Source: an uncultured Gemmatimonadota bacterium
GTDB lineage: Bacteria > Gemmatimonadota > Gemmatimonadetes > Gemmatimonadales > Gemmatimonadaceae
Reading direction: 5' to 3'
Assembly (NCBI GenBank): GCA_902825965.1
Contig: CADEDA010000017.1
Span: 1 to 63,945, forward strand
DNA: 63,945 nucleotides
The notes under the pieces were generated by a model. It did not search any database. It worked only from the letters and a program-made list of their open reading frames with translations, and had not been told where the DNA came from. Each line of letters begins with the position of its first letter. Within the stretch, counting starts at the first letter, position 1. Shown here one piece after another: positions 33,019-42,046 of this stretch. The position numbers and the translations under genes were made by a program.

Positions 33019-35026
33019 CCGTCGCCCGCCGAGGGGGCAGCAGGAAGTCCACCGGACGCCGTCGCAAGCGTTGCAGGACGCGCGCGGTCATGCCCTCGGT
33101 GTCCTCGGCCGTGATGCCGCGTGAGCGCAGCGCGACCTTGAGGGCGAGCCGGAAGCTCACGATCAGGTTCACGAGCCCGATCAGCACCACACCCGCGACA
33201 CTGGTGAACACGGCCACCCAGTCGAGCCGGAAGTCGAGCGCCTGCAGCCCGTAGGCGAGATTGGCCGAGGCGAACGACACATGACGGATGTCGAGAGGCA
33301 GCCCGAAGAAGGTGCCGAGCGTGCCGGTGCTGCCCAGCATGCAACCGAACAGGAAGTTGCCGACCAATGCGCCGAGGTTGTGCTCGACGTAGCGCGCGAG
33401 ACGTTCGAGGCGAGCCGCGCCGATCAGCGCCCGGAGCCATTTCACGCGCCGCAGGCGGTCGGGCACGCGGTGGTACAGCGACTGGTTGTCGTAGTAGCCG
33501 GACAGCAGTCCGCTCACGAACAGGTAGACGCCCGCGACACCGGCGTGCAGCAGCGCCAGGCTCCGCCAGGGATGCAGGTCGTGGAGCAGGTGTGTCGCCT
33601 TGTCGGGCGAGACCGGCTGCCAGCCCAACAGCACGCGGCCCACGAGCGCGATGCAGAGCGCCGTGAGGAAGCCGATCAGCACGTTACCGGCGATGGAGAC
33701 CCACTGCGTTCGACTCACCTTCGCCGCGAGCTCGGCGATGGAGTCCAGGCGCGCCTCCCGGTCCTTGGCAGGATCGAGTGCGGCGGCGAGCGTGGCGGCC
33801 GTCATCGCGGGCTGCTTGGTGGCGATGGTGAGGTGCAGCACGTGGACGAGCACGAAGCCGAGGCCGTAGATCAGGCTGTACGCGACGGCGACCCAGAACG
33901 CGGGCAATCCCAGGCCCGAGGCCAGGATCTTGAGCAGCGCCATCACGCCGACGAGCAGGCCGGCGCCGGCGGCGGCGCGGAACATGTCACGGTACTCCTC
34001 GCGCGAGTCGGTGACATAGTGTTCCCCCGACTTGCTCGCCTGCTCCGTCACGCGTCGCGCCAGCAGCTCCGTGGTGCCCTCGAACAGGCTGCCGATGCGC
34101 AAGCGACGGCTCTCGTGTCGCACCAGCAGGACCCAGAGCTCGACCGCCGGCACGCGCGGGGCCCCGGCATCCGGCCGCACCAGCCGCCGCAGGAACCGCA
34201 GGCGCTCGATCATCTGCTCCAGGCGCGCGAGCACGAACACGAGGTCCACGCCCACCCCCGTCTCGTGCGCGCGCCGACGGATGCGCGCGATGAGCGCGGT
34301 GCATTGACCCAGCAGGACCTCGAGGTGCCCGTCGTGGGACAGCGCGTCGGAGGCGTCGCGGTGTGTCTCGATGAATCGCCGGACCTCGTCGCTCTGCGCG
34401 AGGAACGGTGACTCCTGTCGCGCCAGCGCCGGCAGGTACCGCAGGAGCGTCGGTTCCACCCCCAGCGCCGCGATGCGGTGGGAGAGGATCCGCATGGCCT
34501 CGAGGAGCTCCCGACGGGTGTGCGCACGGACGGCGTCGAATCCCTCCGCGTGCACCCCGAGTCGCGCAAAGAGCCCCTCCCATACCTCGAGCGGGAGCCC
34601 GGCCACCCAATCGCCGTCGCGGGGTTCATCGAAGACCTCCGCGACCAGGTCCCGCAGGAAGTCGGGGTCGACCGCGGGCGGGAGCACCCGGGCCAACACG
34701 CGACTCCAGAGGCCGGTGAGGAAGCCCTGGCTCGCCAGGATGCCGGACTCGGCGTAGAGCGTGCGGTGCATCCGCGTGAGCAGGATGGTGCGGAGGTGCA
34801 CGCGCAGCCCGGTCGCGAGGTCCGGGCGTTCATCGAGGAGGCCGAGCAGCACACGAAGCCGTTCGGTGGCTACCTCGGGGGCTTCGCGCCGACCGCTGCG
34901 CAGCACCGCGACGAGCCGCGCCAACGGCTCACCGGAGTTCCGCTCGGGATCGGCGGCGATCGCCTCGAGCACCTCGGTGAGCGCCTGCGCCACGGGTGCG
35001 GGTCGGGAGGAAGCGGGCCTCGTCAC
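32969..35026 (-). CDS. Gcr-type 'site-specific recombinase' membrane protein
   Basis: The GTG at 35026 is preferred because it has an upstream GCGAGG. The next longer start at 35125 would overlap the COG3014 gene. The product is 685 aa. The N-terminal ~350 residues are helical and soluble. The rest has about six to eight membrane helices with family blocks such as SREEYRDMFRAAAGAGLLVGVMALLK, HLTIATKQPAMTAATLA and VEHNLGALVGNFLFGCMLGSTG. The family was named from a Neisseria gene, but the many membrane helices make DNA recombination unlikely; treat the name as historical. The last 50 bases overlap the NMO gene tail to tail. Confidence 0.83.
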   Translation of the reverse strand: MTRPASSRPAPVAQALTEVLEAIAADPERNSGEPLARLVAVLRSGRREAPEVATERLRVLLGLLDERPDLATGLRVHLRTILLTRMHRTLYAESGILASQGFLTGLWSRVLARVLPPAVDPDFLRDLVAEVFDEPRDGDWVAGLPLEVWEGLFARLGVHAEGFDAVRAHTRRELLEAMRILSHRIAALGVEPTLLRYLPALARQESPFLAQSDEVRRFIETHRDASDALSHDGHLEVLLGQCTALIARIRRRAHETGVGVDLVFVLARLEQMIERLRFLRRLVRPDAGAPRVPAVELWVLLVRHESRRLRIGSLFEGTTELLARRVTEQASKSGEHYVTDSREEYRDMFRAAAGAGLLVGVMALLKILASGLGLPAFWVAVAYSLIYGLGFVLVHVLHLTIATKQPAMTAATLAAALDPAKDREARLDSIAELAAKVSRTQWVSIAGNVLIGFLTALCIALVGRVLLGWQPVSPDKATHLLHDLHPWRSLALLHAGVAGVYLFVSGLLSGYYDNQSLYHRVPDRLRRVKWLRALIGAARLERLARYVEHNLGALVGNFLFGCMLGSTGTLGTFFGLPLDIRHVSFASANLAYGLQALDFRLDWVAVFTSVAGVVLIGLVNLIVSFRLALKVALRSRGITAEDTEGMTARVLQRLRRRPVDFLLPPRRATVSPAPPRTPGRSAPPA

Positions 35027-35076
35027 CCTCGCAATGTCGTGTGTGGGCGCCGCGCGCGGCACCCTACCCCGCCGCG

Positions 35077-36531
35077 TCAGCGCTCGACGCTGATCGCCGC
35101 CACGCGCTGCGTGGGCGCCCACCACCGGTGCGCGAGCACGGTCACCGAGCCCGGCTTCACGGTCACCGTGCCCATCGAGTAGGCCTCGCCGTCGCGCGTG
35201 ACCTCGATGACGTGTTCCCCCACCGGCAGGCGCAGGCGGGCGACGCTCACGCGGTCGGGCAGCAGTTGCCAGGCGCGCAGGTCGGGCTGGTCGAGCACCT
35301 GCGACGACACGTGGGTCGCCAGCAGGCCGACGCCCAACAGGATGGCGCCCGCGGCCGCCCAGCCGCTGTTGTCGTCGTCCTTGTCCTTCTTGTCGCCGTC
35401 CTTCTTCTTCTCGCTCTTCTTGTCATCGTCGTCGAGGAGGTCGCCAGCGGCGTTGAACGCACCTTCGGCCCCCTTCAACGACGCTTCGCGCACGGCGGCA
35501 CGGGCGATGGCGCGCGCCAGCCGCGCCGGTTGCTCGCGGTCGAAGTCCGCGCGAACGGCGTCGCTGATACTCGCGCTGATGACCAGCGCCTGCACCTCCC
35601 CCTGCACTTGTGCATCGGGCCGGAGCGCGCGCGCCCCGACGCTGCCGACGGCGCTGGCCTGGCCCTCGGCCGGCATGGCGGGCCAGCGCAGGCTCACGTT
35701 GCGATACCGCTGCGCGGCCCAGTCGCCCTGGAGCGCGCGCCGGTCGTTGATCCGATGGTACGTGGCGATCCGCCGGTCGTAGTCGGTGCCGTTGAGGTAG
35801 CCGAGCTCCTCGTCGTTCACCCAGAAGTCGAACGCCATGGGCTCGGGTCGCGCCACGAACCCGTCCTCGATGAAGATCACCACGTCGCCCTCGGCCTCCG
35901 AGGGCGGCAACGTGTCGCCCGGCAGCACGCCGCCGAGCAGCCGGCTGGCGTTGCGGTACGCCACGTCGGCGTCGTTGCGCTCGCCCGCGACCTCGAACAT
36001 CACGCCGCTGACGTAGCGCATGAGGCCCTCGAACCGGTCGTCCGGCTTCGCACCGGCCGTACTCTCGAGGAAGACCGCGAGGCGCCGCGCCTCGACCGCC
36101 GCCTCGGCGCGCTCGTTGCGCGCCAGCCAGTTGAGGCCGCCGTAGTACGGGATGAGCATCCGTTCGGCGGGACCGGGATCGTACGGCAGCGCGCCGTCGC
36201 CTGTGAGCATCGCCGCGGCGCCGTCACTGAGGCGCTTCGTCCAGCGTTGATACGCGATCTCCCACGCGCGGTCCATCGACCGCGTGCCGATCTCCGCCTG
36301 ACCGGCATGCATCGCCACCAGTCCGCGGTACATGTGTCGGAGCAGTGCATCGGCGGGGGCGATCCTCTTGTCCTTCAGCGATTCGAGCGCCGTCCCGAAC
36401 TGGCCCGCCACCAGCTGCTGCCGGATCTGCCGCTCCGCCGGGATCCCCGCGGGGCCCGCACGCCATGCCTGGCCCGCGGAGGCGCAGGCCGACAGCGAGA
36501 ACAGCGTGAGGGCAGCGAGGGAGAAGCGCAT
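35077..36531 (-). CDS. COG3014-family outer-membrane lipoprotein
   Basis: This 484-aa protein has a lipoprotein signal with lipobox LSAC (MRFSLAALTLFSLSACASAG). TPR-like helical repeats follow to about residue 220, including the family signature PYYGGLNWLARNERAEAAVEARRL. A beta-rich domain carries EGDVVIFIEDGFVARPEPMAF. Two features stand out: a 25-residue run of only Asp, Lys, Glu and Gly (about 375-398) and, right after it, a hydrophobic segment. It is third in a lipoprotein operon with the TPR lipoprotein and LpoB. The known COG3014-LpoB pairing suggests a role in envelope or peptidoglycan maintenance. Confidence 0.83.
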   Translation of the reverse strand: MRFSLAALTLFSLSACASAGQAWRAGPAGIPAERQIRQQLVAGQFGTALESLKDKRIAPADALLRHMYRGLVAMHAGQAEIGTRSMDRAWEIAYQRWTKRLSDGAAAMLTGDGALPYDPGPAERMLIPYYGGLNWLARNERAEAAVEARRLAVFLESTAGAKPDDRFEGLMRYVSGVMFEVAGERNDADVAYRNASRLLGGVLPGDTLPPSEAEGDVVIFIEDGFVARPEPMAFDFWVNDEELGYLNGTDYDRRIATYHRINDRRALQGDWAAQRYRNVSLRWPAMPAEGQASAVGSVGARALRPDAQVQGEVQALVISASISDAVRADFDREQPARLARAIARAAVREASLKGAEGAFNAAGDLLDDDDKKSEKKKDGDKKDKDDDNSGWAAAGAILLGVGLLATHVSSQVLDQPDLRAWQLLPDRVSVARLRLPVGEHVIEVTRDGEAYSMGTVTVKPGSVTVLAHRWWAPTQRVAAISVER

Positions 36532-36581
36532 GAGGACGGTGGGAGTCGGACGGCGGACGACGGCGGGCGGCGGGGACGCGA

Positions 36582-37409
36582 CTACTTGAGCTGCTTCTCC
36601 AGGATGACGATGCGCTGCTGGGCCATCGCGATCGCCTCGGCCATCTTCGCGTTGGCGTCGCCTTGGGCCTTGATGCGTTCGATGTCGAGCGAGAGCAGGA
36701 ACCGCTGGTAGCGCATCAGCGCCTCCTGCGGGCGGAGCTGCAGGTCGAGCAGGCGGGCGGCCTTGAACTGCGTCTCCGGTGCATCGGGATCGAGCACGCT
36801 GGCGCGGTCGTACCGGTTGAGCGCGCCGGCGAGGTCGTTGCTCGCGACCAGGTCGTCGCCCTCGCGGATGAGCGCGGCGGCGGCTTCCTTGGCCTGCGCG
36901 AGTGCGGAGCCCTCCTGCGTGCGGCTCGCGACCATGATGCCCTGCGGACCACGACGCGAGAGCACCGCCGCGCGTCCGCCATCGAGCTGCACCATCACGA
37001 ACTCGCCCACCTTGTCGCTCGGCGAGGCGCTGGGCACCGAGGGCACCATCACGGCGTCCCCGTTGCTGCGGCGCACGACCCAGGCCGCCGGCGTGGTGCG
37101 GGTGGCCGCGTAGACCTGCGTCTCGTTCATGCCGATCTGCACCTCACCGCGGGCGACGGACTCGCAGACCGCGACATTGCAGCCGGCCGTGGCGACGGCG
37201 TAGATGGAATCGACGGTGGCCTTCATGGCGCCGCGGTCGGCGGCGACCTCACCGGCGGCACTGGCGCCATCGGCGGCGCGGACGCGGTCGCCGTTCACCA
37301 TCACTGGGGTTTCGCGCACACGCTGCGGATACGGCGCGCAGGCGGCGAGTGAGATCGCGAGCAGGCCGGCGGCCTGACGACGGGAGAGGTAGATCGTGGG
37401 GTTCAGCAT
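36582..37409 (-). CDS. TPR-containing lipoprotein (275 aa)
   Basis: The start MLNPTIYLSRRQAAGLLAIS is followed by the lipobox LAAC. The middle contains a conserved-looking block (EVQIGMNETQVYAATRTTPAAWVVRRSNG) similar to short SH3-like OM lipoprotein domains. The end contains a TPR pair (AGALNRYDRASVLDPDAPETQFK, EALMRYQRFLLSLD) and a C-terminal coiled coil (MAEAIAMAQQRIVILEKQLK). It is 50 bases from the COG3014 gene and 56 bases from lpoB in the same direction. It probably works with them at the outer membrane; the exact role is unknown. Confidence 0.75.
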   Translation of the reverse strand: MLNPTIYLSRRQAAGLLAISLAACAPYPQRVRETPVMVNGDRVRAADGASAAGEVAADRGAMKATVDSIYAVATAGCNVAVCESVARGEVQIGMNETQVYAATRTTPAAWVVRRSNGDAVMVPSVPSASPSDKVGEFVMVQLDGGRAAVLSRRGPQGIMVASRTQEGSALAQAKEAAAALIREGDDLVASNDLAGALNRYDRASVLDPDAPETQFKAARLLDLQLRPQEALMRYQRFLLSLDIERIKAQGDANAKMAEAIAMAQQRIVILEKQLK

Positions 37410-37465
37410 AGGGGCCTCAAGGAGAACGGCGGATGGCGGATGGCGGAAGGCGCTGCGCGGTACGC

Positions 37466-38071
37466 TTACGGCGTGAGGCGGCGGCGCTGGATGTACTTCT
37501 TGATCTTGTGCTGGCCCACCCAGACCTTCGCGTTCGACTCGAGGTCGATCAGCGTCGCATCGATCTGGTAGAACACGATCTTCTCGCGGCCTTCCGAGTC
37601 CTCGATCGCCTGGACGTCACCCTGCAGCATGAAGCGGGCGCCCATCTCGCGGGCCAGGCGTGCGCGCGTCTCCGCACTCGCATTGGTCTGCTGGTCGGCG
37701 CGTTCGGCGCGCACCTCCTCACGCTCGGCGGCGCTGGCGACCACCTTCACGGCACCCGAGCTCACGTAGGCGCGCTCGAGGTCGCGGACGAAGGTGCCCA
37801 CGGCGATGTGCTCCATGGTGCGGTTGCGGAAGTCACCGACGATCACGGTCGGCGACTGGCCGCCATGACTGGCCGCCCATTCGCGCGACCAGTTGGCGCT
37901 GAGCGACTGCCCGATGAGTTCGTTGGCGACGAGACGCGAGTCGGTGTCGTTCCACTTGCCCGAGAGGTCGGTCACCGACTCGGGGTCGACGCGCGAGACG
38001 CGCTTGATGCCGCAGGCCGAGACGGCGAAGGCGGCGAGAGTGAGGGCGAGGACGGCGCGGCTGCGGAGCAT
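37466..38071 (-). CDS. lpoB: LpoB-like penicillin-binding-protein activator lipoprotein
   Basis: This 201-aa protein has a lipobox (AFAVSACG), then the LpoB fold: LIGQSLSANWSREWAASHGGQSPTVIVGDFRNRTMEHIA, FVRDLERAYVSSGAVKVVASAAER, ARLAREMGARFMLQGDVQAIEDSEG and VFYQIDATLIDLESNAKVWVGQHKIKK. LpoB proteins in Enterobacteria activate PBP1b from the outer membrane; distant LpoB-like proteins in other phyla may have other partners. It is the first gene of the lipoprotein operon and faces the AIM24-family gene divergently across a 263-base region with two dyads. Confidence 0.85.
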   Translation of the reverse strand: MLRSRAVLALTLAAFAVSACGIKRVSRVDPESVTDLSGKWNDTDSRLVANELIGQSLSANWSREWAASHGGQSPTVIVGDFRNRTMEHIAVGTFVRDLERAYVSSGAVKVVASAAEREEVRAERADQQTNASAETRARLAREMGARFMLQGDVQAIEDSEGREKIVFYQIDATLIDLESNAKVWVGQHKIKKYIQRRRLTP

Positions 38072-38178
38072 ACGGTCTCCCGGGTGGGGACAGGGTTCGA
38101 GTCAGACTGGCGGGTTGGTCCCGCGCGATTCTATTGAATAGCAGAGTTGATGCCAGACTGTTGCAGATCTGTAAGTGA

Positions 38179-38234
38179 TTGACTGTCAACGGTATAGCAT
38201 TGTCACGGAGGCCGCCGCGTCCGAACTTTCGGAC
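38179..38234. promoter_or_regulatory. Two dyads in the lpoB / AIM24-family divergent region
   Basis: TTGAC-T-GTCAA (38179-38189) and GTCCGAA-CT-TTCGGAC (38219-38234) are perfect short palindromes in the 263-base divergent spacer. The first contains TTGAC on both strands and could overlap a promoter -35 element. No confident -10 partner at 17 bases was found. Confidence 0.4.
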
Positions 38235-38334
38235 ACTTCCGGCCTCCCGAAGGGCGGAATGACACGTTCGCCGGAATCGGGCGTACTTTTCCTACCGTTC
38301 GAGCGACCCCAACACCATCTCACTCCACACGACC

Positions 38335-39111
38335 ATGCCTTCTGATGTGATCGACTACCGGATCGTCGGCGACGACATGCAGGGTGTCATCATCACGCTC
38401 GATCCCGGGGAGGCGGTCTTCGCCGAGGCGGGCGGCATGATGTACATGGAAGACGGCATCGAGATGGCGACGACCCTCGATCCGAACTCCAAGGGCGGCG
38501 GCCTGTTCGGGAAGCTCATGGGCGCCGGCAAGCGCCTGCTCACGGGCGAGTCGTTCTTCATCACGTTGTTCGGCAACGCGGCCGCGTCCCGTCGCGACGT
38601 CGCCTTCGCGGCACCGACACCGGGCCGCATCTTCGTCGCCGACCTCAAGCAGTGGGGCGAACTCATCGCGCAGAAGGACAGCTTCCTCTGCGCGGCACGC
38701 GGGACCGACATCGACATCGCGTTCACCAAGCGCATCGGCGCGGGCTTCTTCGGCGGCGAGGGGTTCATCCTCCAGCGCCTGCGCGGTGACGGCCTCGCGT
38801 TCCTGGCCGCGTCGGGTACGCTGATCGAGCGCGACCTGCGCGCCGGCGAGGTGCTCCGGGTGGACACCGGCTGCCTGGTGGCGATGCAGGCATCGGTGGA
38901 CTACGACATCGAGATGGTGAAGGGCATCAAGACCGCGCTGTTCGGCGGCGAAGGCCTCTTCTATGTGAAGCTCACCGGCCCGGGACGCGTGATCCTGCAG
39001 ACGTTGCCCTTCTCGCGCCTGGCCGAGCGCGTGATCGCCCACGCGCCGCCGTCGCAGCGGCAGGGCGGCGCCGCCGGCGTCCTCGGCGGCATCATCGGGG
39101 ATCGCGGCTGA
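38335..39111 (+). CDS. AIM24/TIGR00266-family protein
   Basis: This 258-aa protein matches the family pattern: YRIVGDDMQGVIITLDPGEAVFAEAGGMMYMEDGIEM, the Gly-rich segment GGGLFGKLMGAGKRLLTGESFFITLFG and the closing MVKGIKTALFGGEGLFYVKLTGPG. The fold is a beta-prism-like triple repeat. The mitochondrial relative AIM24 affects inner-membrane architecture, but the bacterial role is unknown. There is no signal peptide. The stop shares bases with the next start (TGATG), so it is coupled to the penicillin acylase gene. Confidence 0.88.
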   Translation: MPSDVIDYRIVGDDMQGVIITLDPGEAVFAEAGGMMYMEDGIEMATTLDPNSKGGGLFGKLMGAGKRLLTGESFFITLFGNAAASRRDVAFAAPTPGRIFVADLKQWGELIAQKDSFLCAARGTDIDIAFTKRIGAGFFGGEGFILQRLRGDGLAFLAASGTLIERDLRAGEVLRVDTGCLVAMQASVDYDIEMVKGIKTALFGGEGLFYVKLTGPGRVILQTLPFSRLAERVIAHAPPSQRQGGAAGVLGGIIGDRG

Positions 39112-41699
39112 TGTCCTTGGGCACGAGGGAGCGGTCGCGGCGCCAGGTCCGGCAGCTCCCTCGGGTCTTCACCGGTACGGTCGCCGCACTCGCGCTCGGC
39201 GGCGCCCTGTTCGTCGGCAGCAGGCCCATCGGCGACCTGCCGGCGCTCGGCGGCCTGCTCGACCCCGCGCGTGGCGTGTGGGCGGCGGCACGCGTGGCCG
39301 AGCTGCCGGCCGCGCAATCGGCGGTGCTCGACGGCTTGCTGGCCCCCGTCGATGTGCGCTATGACACGCGAGGTGTGCCGCACATCTTCGCCCGGAACGA
39401 GCGCGACCTCAACCGGGCCCTCGGCTGGGTGCATGCGCGGGACCGGCTGTTCCAGATGGAGCTCACTGCGCGCAAGGTGGAAGGCCGGCTCTCCGAACTC
39501 CTCGGGCCGGCACTCCTGCCGACCGACCGTCAGGCGCGCGAGCGCGGCCTGGCGCGCGCGGCCCAGGCCCGCTGGGCCGCGCTGCCGCAGGACGCAGCGC
39601 TCCGATCGGCGATCGAGGCCTACATCGGGGGCGTGAACCATTATGTCGCCACGTTGCGACCGCAGGACGTGCCGGTGGAGTACAAGCTCCTCGGCGCGCG
39701 GCCGCGGACATTCACGCCGCAGGATGTCTTCTACCTGCTGGCCGAGATGGCGCAGACGCTCTCGTGGCAGAGCGACGAGTTGCAGCGCCCTGCGGTGGAG
39801 GCCTTGGTGGGGCGCGAGGCAGTGGAAGCGCTGTTCCCCGTGAACGCACCCATCCAGGAGCCGATCGAGCCGGTGGCCGGCCGGACCGCGGCCCGATTCG
39901 CGCCCGTGCGGTTCCCCGCCCCGCTGCGGCCGTCGGCGCAGTCGGTGGCCGCGGCCAAACGCGCCGAACGCGCCGCCGTGCGCGTCGTACTGGGCCCGGA
40001 CCTGCGGGCACGGGACCCGCAGCTCGTCCGCGGCGGCCTGCAGAGCCTCACACACGGCGACGCCGTGCTCGGCTCCAACAACTGGGCGGTGGCCCCGTCG
40101 CGGTCGGCGAGTGGACATGCCCTGCTCTCGGGTGATCCACACCTCGGGCTCTCTCTGCCCAGCGTGTGGTACGAGGTGCACCTGGTCATCGCGGACACAC
40201 TCGACGTGTACGGCGCGACCTTCCCGCTCGGGCCGGTGGTGCCGATCGGGTTCAATCGCGACGTGGCCTGGACGCCGACCAACACCACCGCCGACGCGAT
40301 GGATTTCTATCGTGAGACGGTCGATGACTCCGTCGCACCGCGACGCCATCAGGTGGACGGCGTCTGGCACGACGTCGCCATGCGTGAGGAACGGTACGTC
40401 GGCAAGCGCGGCGAGCTGCTTGCGACCGATACCGTGCGCTGGACGTATCGCGGGCCGCTGCTGCGCACGAGCGAGGGATGGCTCTCGCTCCGCTGGACGG
40501 CGCTGGAGCCCTCCGGCGAAGCGGTCGCACTGCGTGAGGCCATGCGGGCGACGAGCGCGGAGGCGTGGTTCCGCGCCATGGAGGGCTTCAAGGCACCGGC
40601 GCAGAACTTCCTCGTTGCCGACCGACACGGCACCATCGGCGTGCGCAGCAACGGACGCTTCCCGATCCGGCCCGGCGACGGTCGCGGCGACCGTGTTCTG
40701 GACGGACGCTCCGCCGCCAACGACTGGACCGGCGACTGGCCCGTCTCGCGGTACCCACAGTCGCTCGCACCGGCGCAGGGCTTCCTCGCGTCCAACAACC
40801 AGCAGCCGCTCGACCCGAGCGTGCGTCCCGGCTACCTCGGCTGGGACTGGCCGACGCCGTGGCGCGCGATGCGCATCAACGAGATCCTGCGTGCCGATGC
40901 CGGCATGACGCCGGAGAAGATGCGCGCCGCGCACACCGATCCGCAGTCGGTGTTCGTCGACGCCCTGCGTTTGCGGCTCGGGGCGCTCGCGCGCGGTCGC
41001 GCCGACCTGCTCGACGCGGAGTCGCGCGCGGCACTGGAGTTCCTCGCCGCCTGGGACGGCCGCTTCACGCTCGAGGCCGGGGGACCGGTGCTGTTCGAGG
41101 CGTTCCTGGCCGAACTGAACGCGCGCACCTGGGACGAGTTCGTGCTGCCGGGAGAGACCCGTCGCCTCGCGACCCCCAGCGGGATGATGCTGATCCGCCT
41201 GCTCGAGGATCCGACCTCGCCGTGGTGGGATCTGCGCAGCAGCAGTGCCGTGCAGGAGACGGCCGACGACGTGCTGGTGCAGAGCCTTCGCGAGGCCTGG
41301 CGCGGCGTGCGCACGCGGCGCGGCAACGATCCGAGCGCCTGGCGCTGGCGCGATGTGCGCCAGGCCAACATCGGACACCTGCTGCGGCTGTCGGGCTTCG
41401 GACGCGACAGCCTGAGTGTGCAGTCCGGACCCGGCACCCTCAGCCCCAATGAGGGGCGCGGGACGTTCGGCGCGAGTTGGCGCTTCGTGGTCGAGCTGGG
41501 CCCGGAGCCGACGGCCTGGGCCACGTATCCCGGCGGGCAGAGCGGGAATCCGGTGTCGTCGCGCTACGCGGACCGCGTGGAGCAGTGGCGCACCGGCGCA
41601 CTCGCGCCGGTCTTCCTGCCCCGCCGCGCCGACGACGTGCAGGGTGAGCGACTGGCGTCGACGTTGCGGCTGACGCCGTTGGCCGGAGCGGCACCATGA
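39111..41699 (+). CDS. Penicillin acylase family Ntn-hydrolase (862 aa)
   Basis: This exported enzyme has an N-terminal hydrophobic signal or anchor (VFTGTVAALALGGALFVG). The alpha-chain part contains VRYDTRGVPHIFARNERDLNRALGWVHARDRLFQMELTARKVEGRLSE. The expected self-cleavage site lies before the Ser of GSNNWAVAP (residues about 321-329), the N-terminal nucleophile of the beta chain. The beta chain holds SGDPHLGLSLPSVWYEVHL and the acid/oxyanion part NNQQPLDPSV. Substrates in this family include penicillins, acyl-homoserine lactones and other acyl amides; which applies here is unknown. It overlaps both neighbours. Confidence 0.9.
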   Translation: MSLGTRERSRRQVRQLPRVFTGTVAALALGGALFVGSRPIGDLPALGGLLDPARGVWAAARVAELPAAQSAVLDGLLAPVDVRYDTRGVPHIFARNERDLNRALGWVHARDRLFQMELTARKVEGRLSELLGPALLPTDRQARERGLARAAQARWAALPQDAALRSAIEAYIGGVNHYVATLRPQDVPVEYKLLGARPRTFTPQDVFYLLAEMAQTLSWQSDELQRPAVEALVGREAVEALFPVNAPIQEPIEPVAGRTAARFAPVRFPAPLRPSAQSVAAAKRAERAAVRVVLGPDLRARDPQLVRGGLQSLTHGDAVLGSNNWAVAPSRSASGHALLSGDPHLGLSLPSVWYEVHLVIADTLDVYGATFPLGPVVPIGFNRDVAWTPTNTTADAMDFYRETVDDSVAPRRHQVDGVWHDVAMREERYVGKRGELLATDTVRWTYRGPLLRTSEGWLSLRWTALEPSGEAVALREAMRATSAEAWFRAMEGFKAPAQNFLVADRHGTIGVRSNGRFPIRPGDGRGDRVLDGRSAANDWTGDWPVSRYPQSLAPAQGFLASNNQQPLDPSVRPGYLGWDWPTPWRAMRINEILRADAGMTPEKMRAAHTDPQSVFVDALRLRLGALARGRADLLDAESRAALEFLAAWDGRFTLEAGGPVLFEAFLAELNARTWDEFVLPGETRRLATPSGMMLIRLLEDPTSPWWDLRSSSAVQETADDVLVQSLREAWRGVRTRRGNDPSAWRWRDVRQANIGHLLRLSGFGRDSLSVQSGPGTLSPNEGRGTFGASWRFVVELGPEPTAWATYPGGQSGNPVSSRYADRVEQWRTGALAPVFLPRRADDVQGERLASTLRLTPLAGAAP

Positions 41700-42046
41700 G
41701 CCGCGCGCTGTGGTTCCTCGGCGTCACGGCGGCGATGGCGACACTCACGTGGGTGGTGGCCTGGTGGATGGTCCCTGTGGTCGCGGCCGTGTGGGCGTAC
41801 GCGCGTCGCGGTGATGTGGCCGTGCCACTGCTCGCCGGCCTCGCCGCCATCGTCGCGTGGGGCCTCCTGCTCGCGCTGTCGGCGAGTGCCGCACCGGCGG
41901 GATCCGTGCTGCGGTCGGTGGGGGCCGCGATGCAGGTCGGCGCGGGGCCGCTGCTCGTGCTCACACTCGCCTTCCCCGCGCTGCTCGCCTCGAGTGCGGC
42001 GGCGCTGGTTCGCGCTGTGACGCGCCCGGACGAGGTCACAGCATGA
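41696..42046 (+). CDS. Small three-helix membrane protein (116 aa)
   Basis: The start overlaps the penicillin acylase stop (ATGA) and the stop overlaps the dgkA start, so it is coupled to both. About three hydrophobic segments are visible (LWFLGVTAAMATLTWVVAWWMVPVVAAVWAYA, LLAGLAAIVAWGLLLALSASA and LLVLTLAFPALLASSAAALVRAV). No family is recognised. The position suggests a role near diacylglycerol kinase or export of the acylase. The reading frame itself looks real from the coupling and the clean helices. Confidence 0.7.
   Translation: MSRALWFLGVTAAMATLTWVVAWWMVPVVAAVWAYARRGDVAVPLLAGLAAIVAWGLLLALSASAAPAGSVLRSVGAAMQVGAGPLLVLTLAFPALLASSAAALVRAVTRPDEVTA

Noticed and set aside
32969-35125. Taking the Gcr-type protein as a DNA recombinase of the mobile region
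   Set aside because: It has many membrane helices and no catalytic Tyr or Ser motif, and it lies 20 kb away from the mobile DNA. The name is historical.
38961-41378. An 805-aa minus-strand frame opposite the penicillin acylase gene
   Set aside because: It shows no family features, and the plus-strand acylase has full Ntn-hydrolase motifs.
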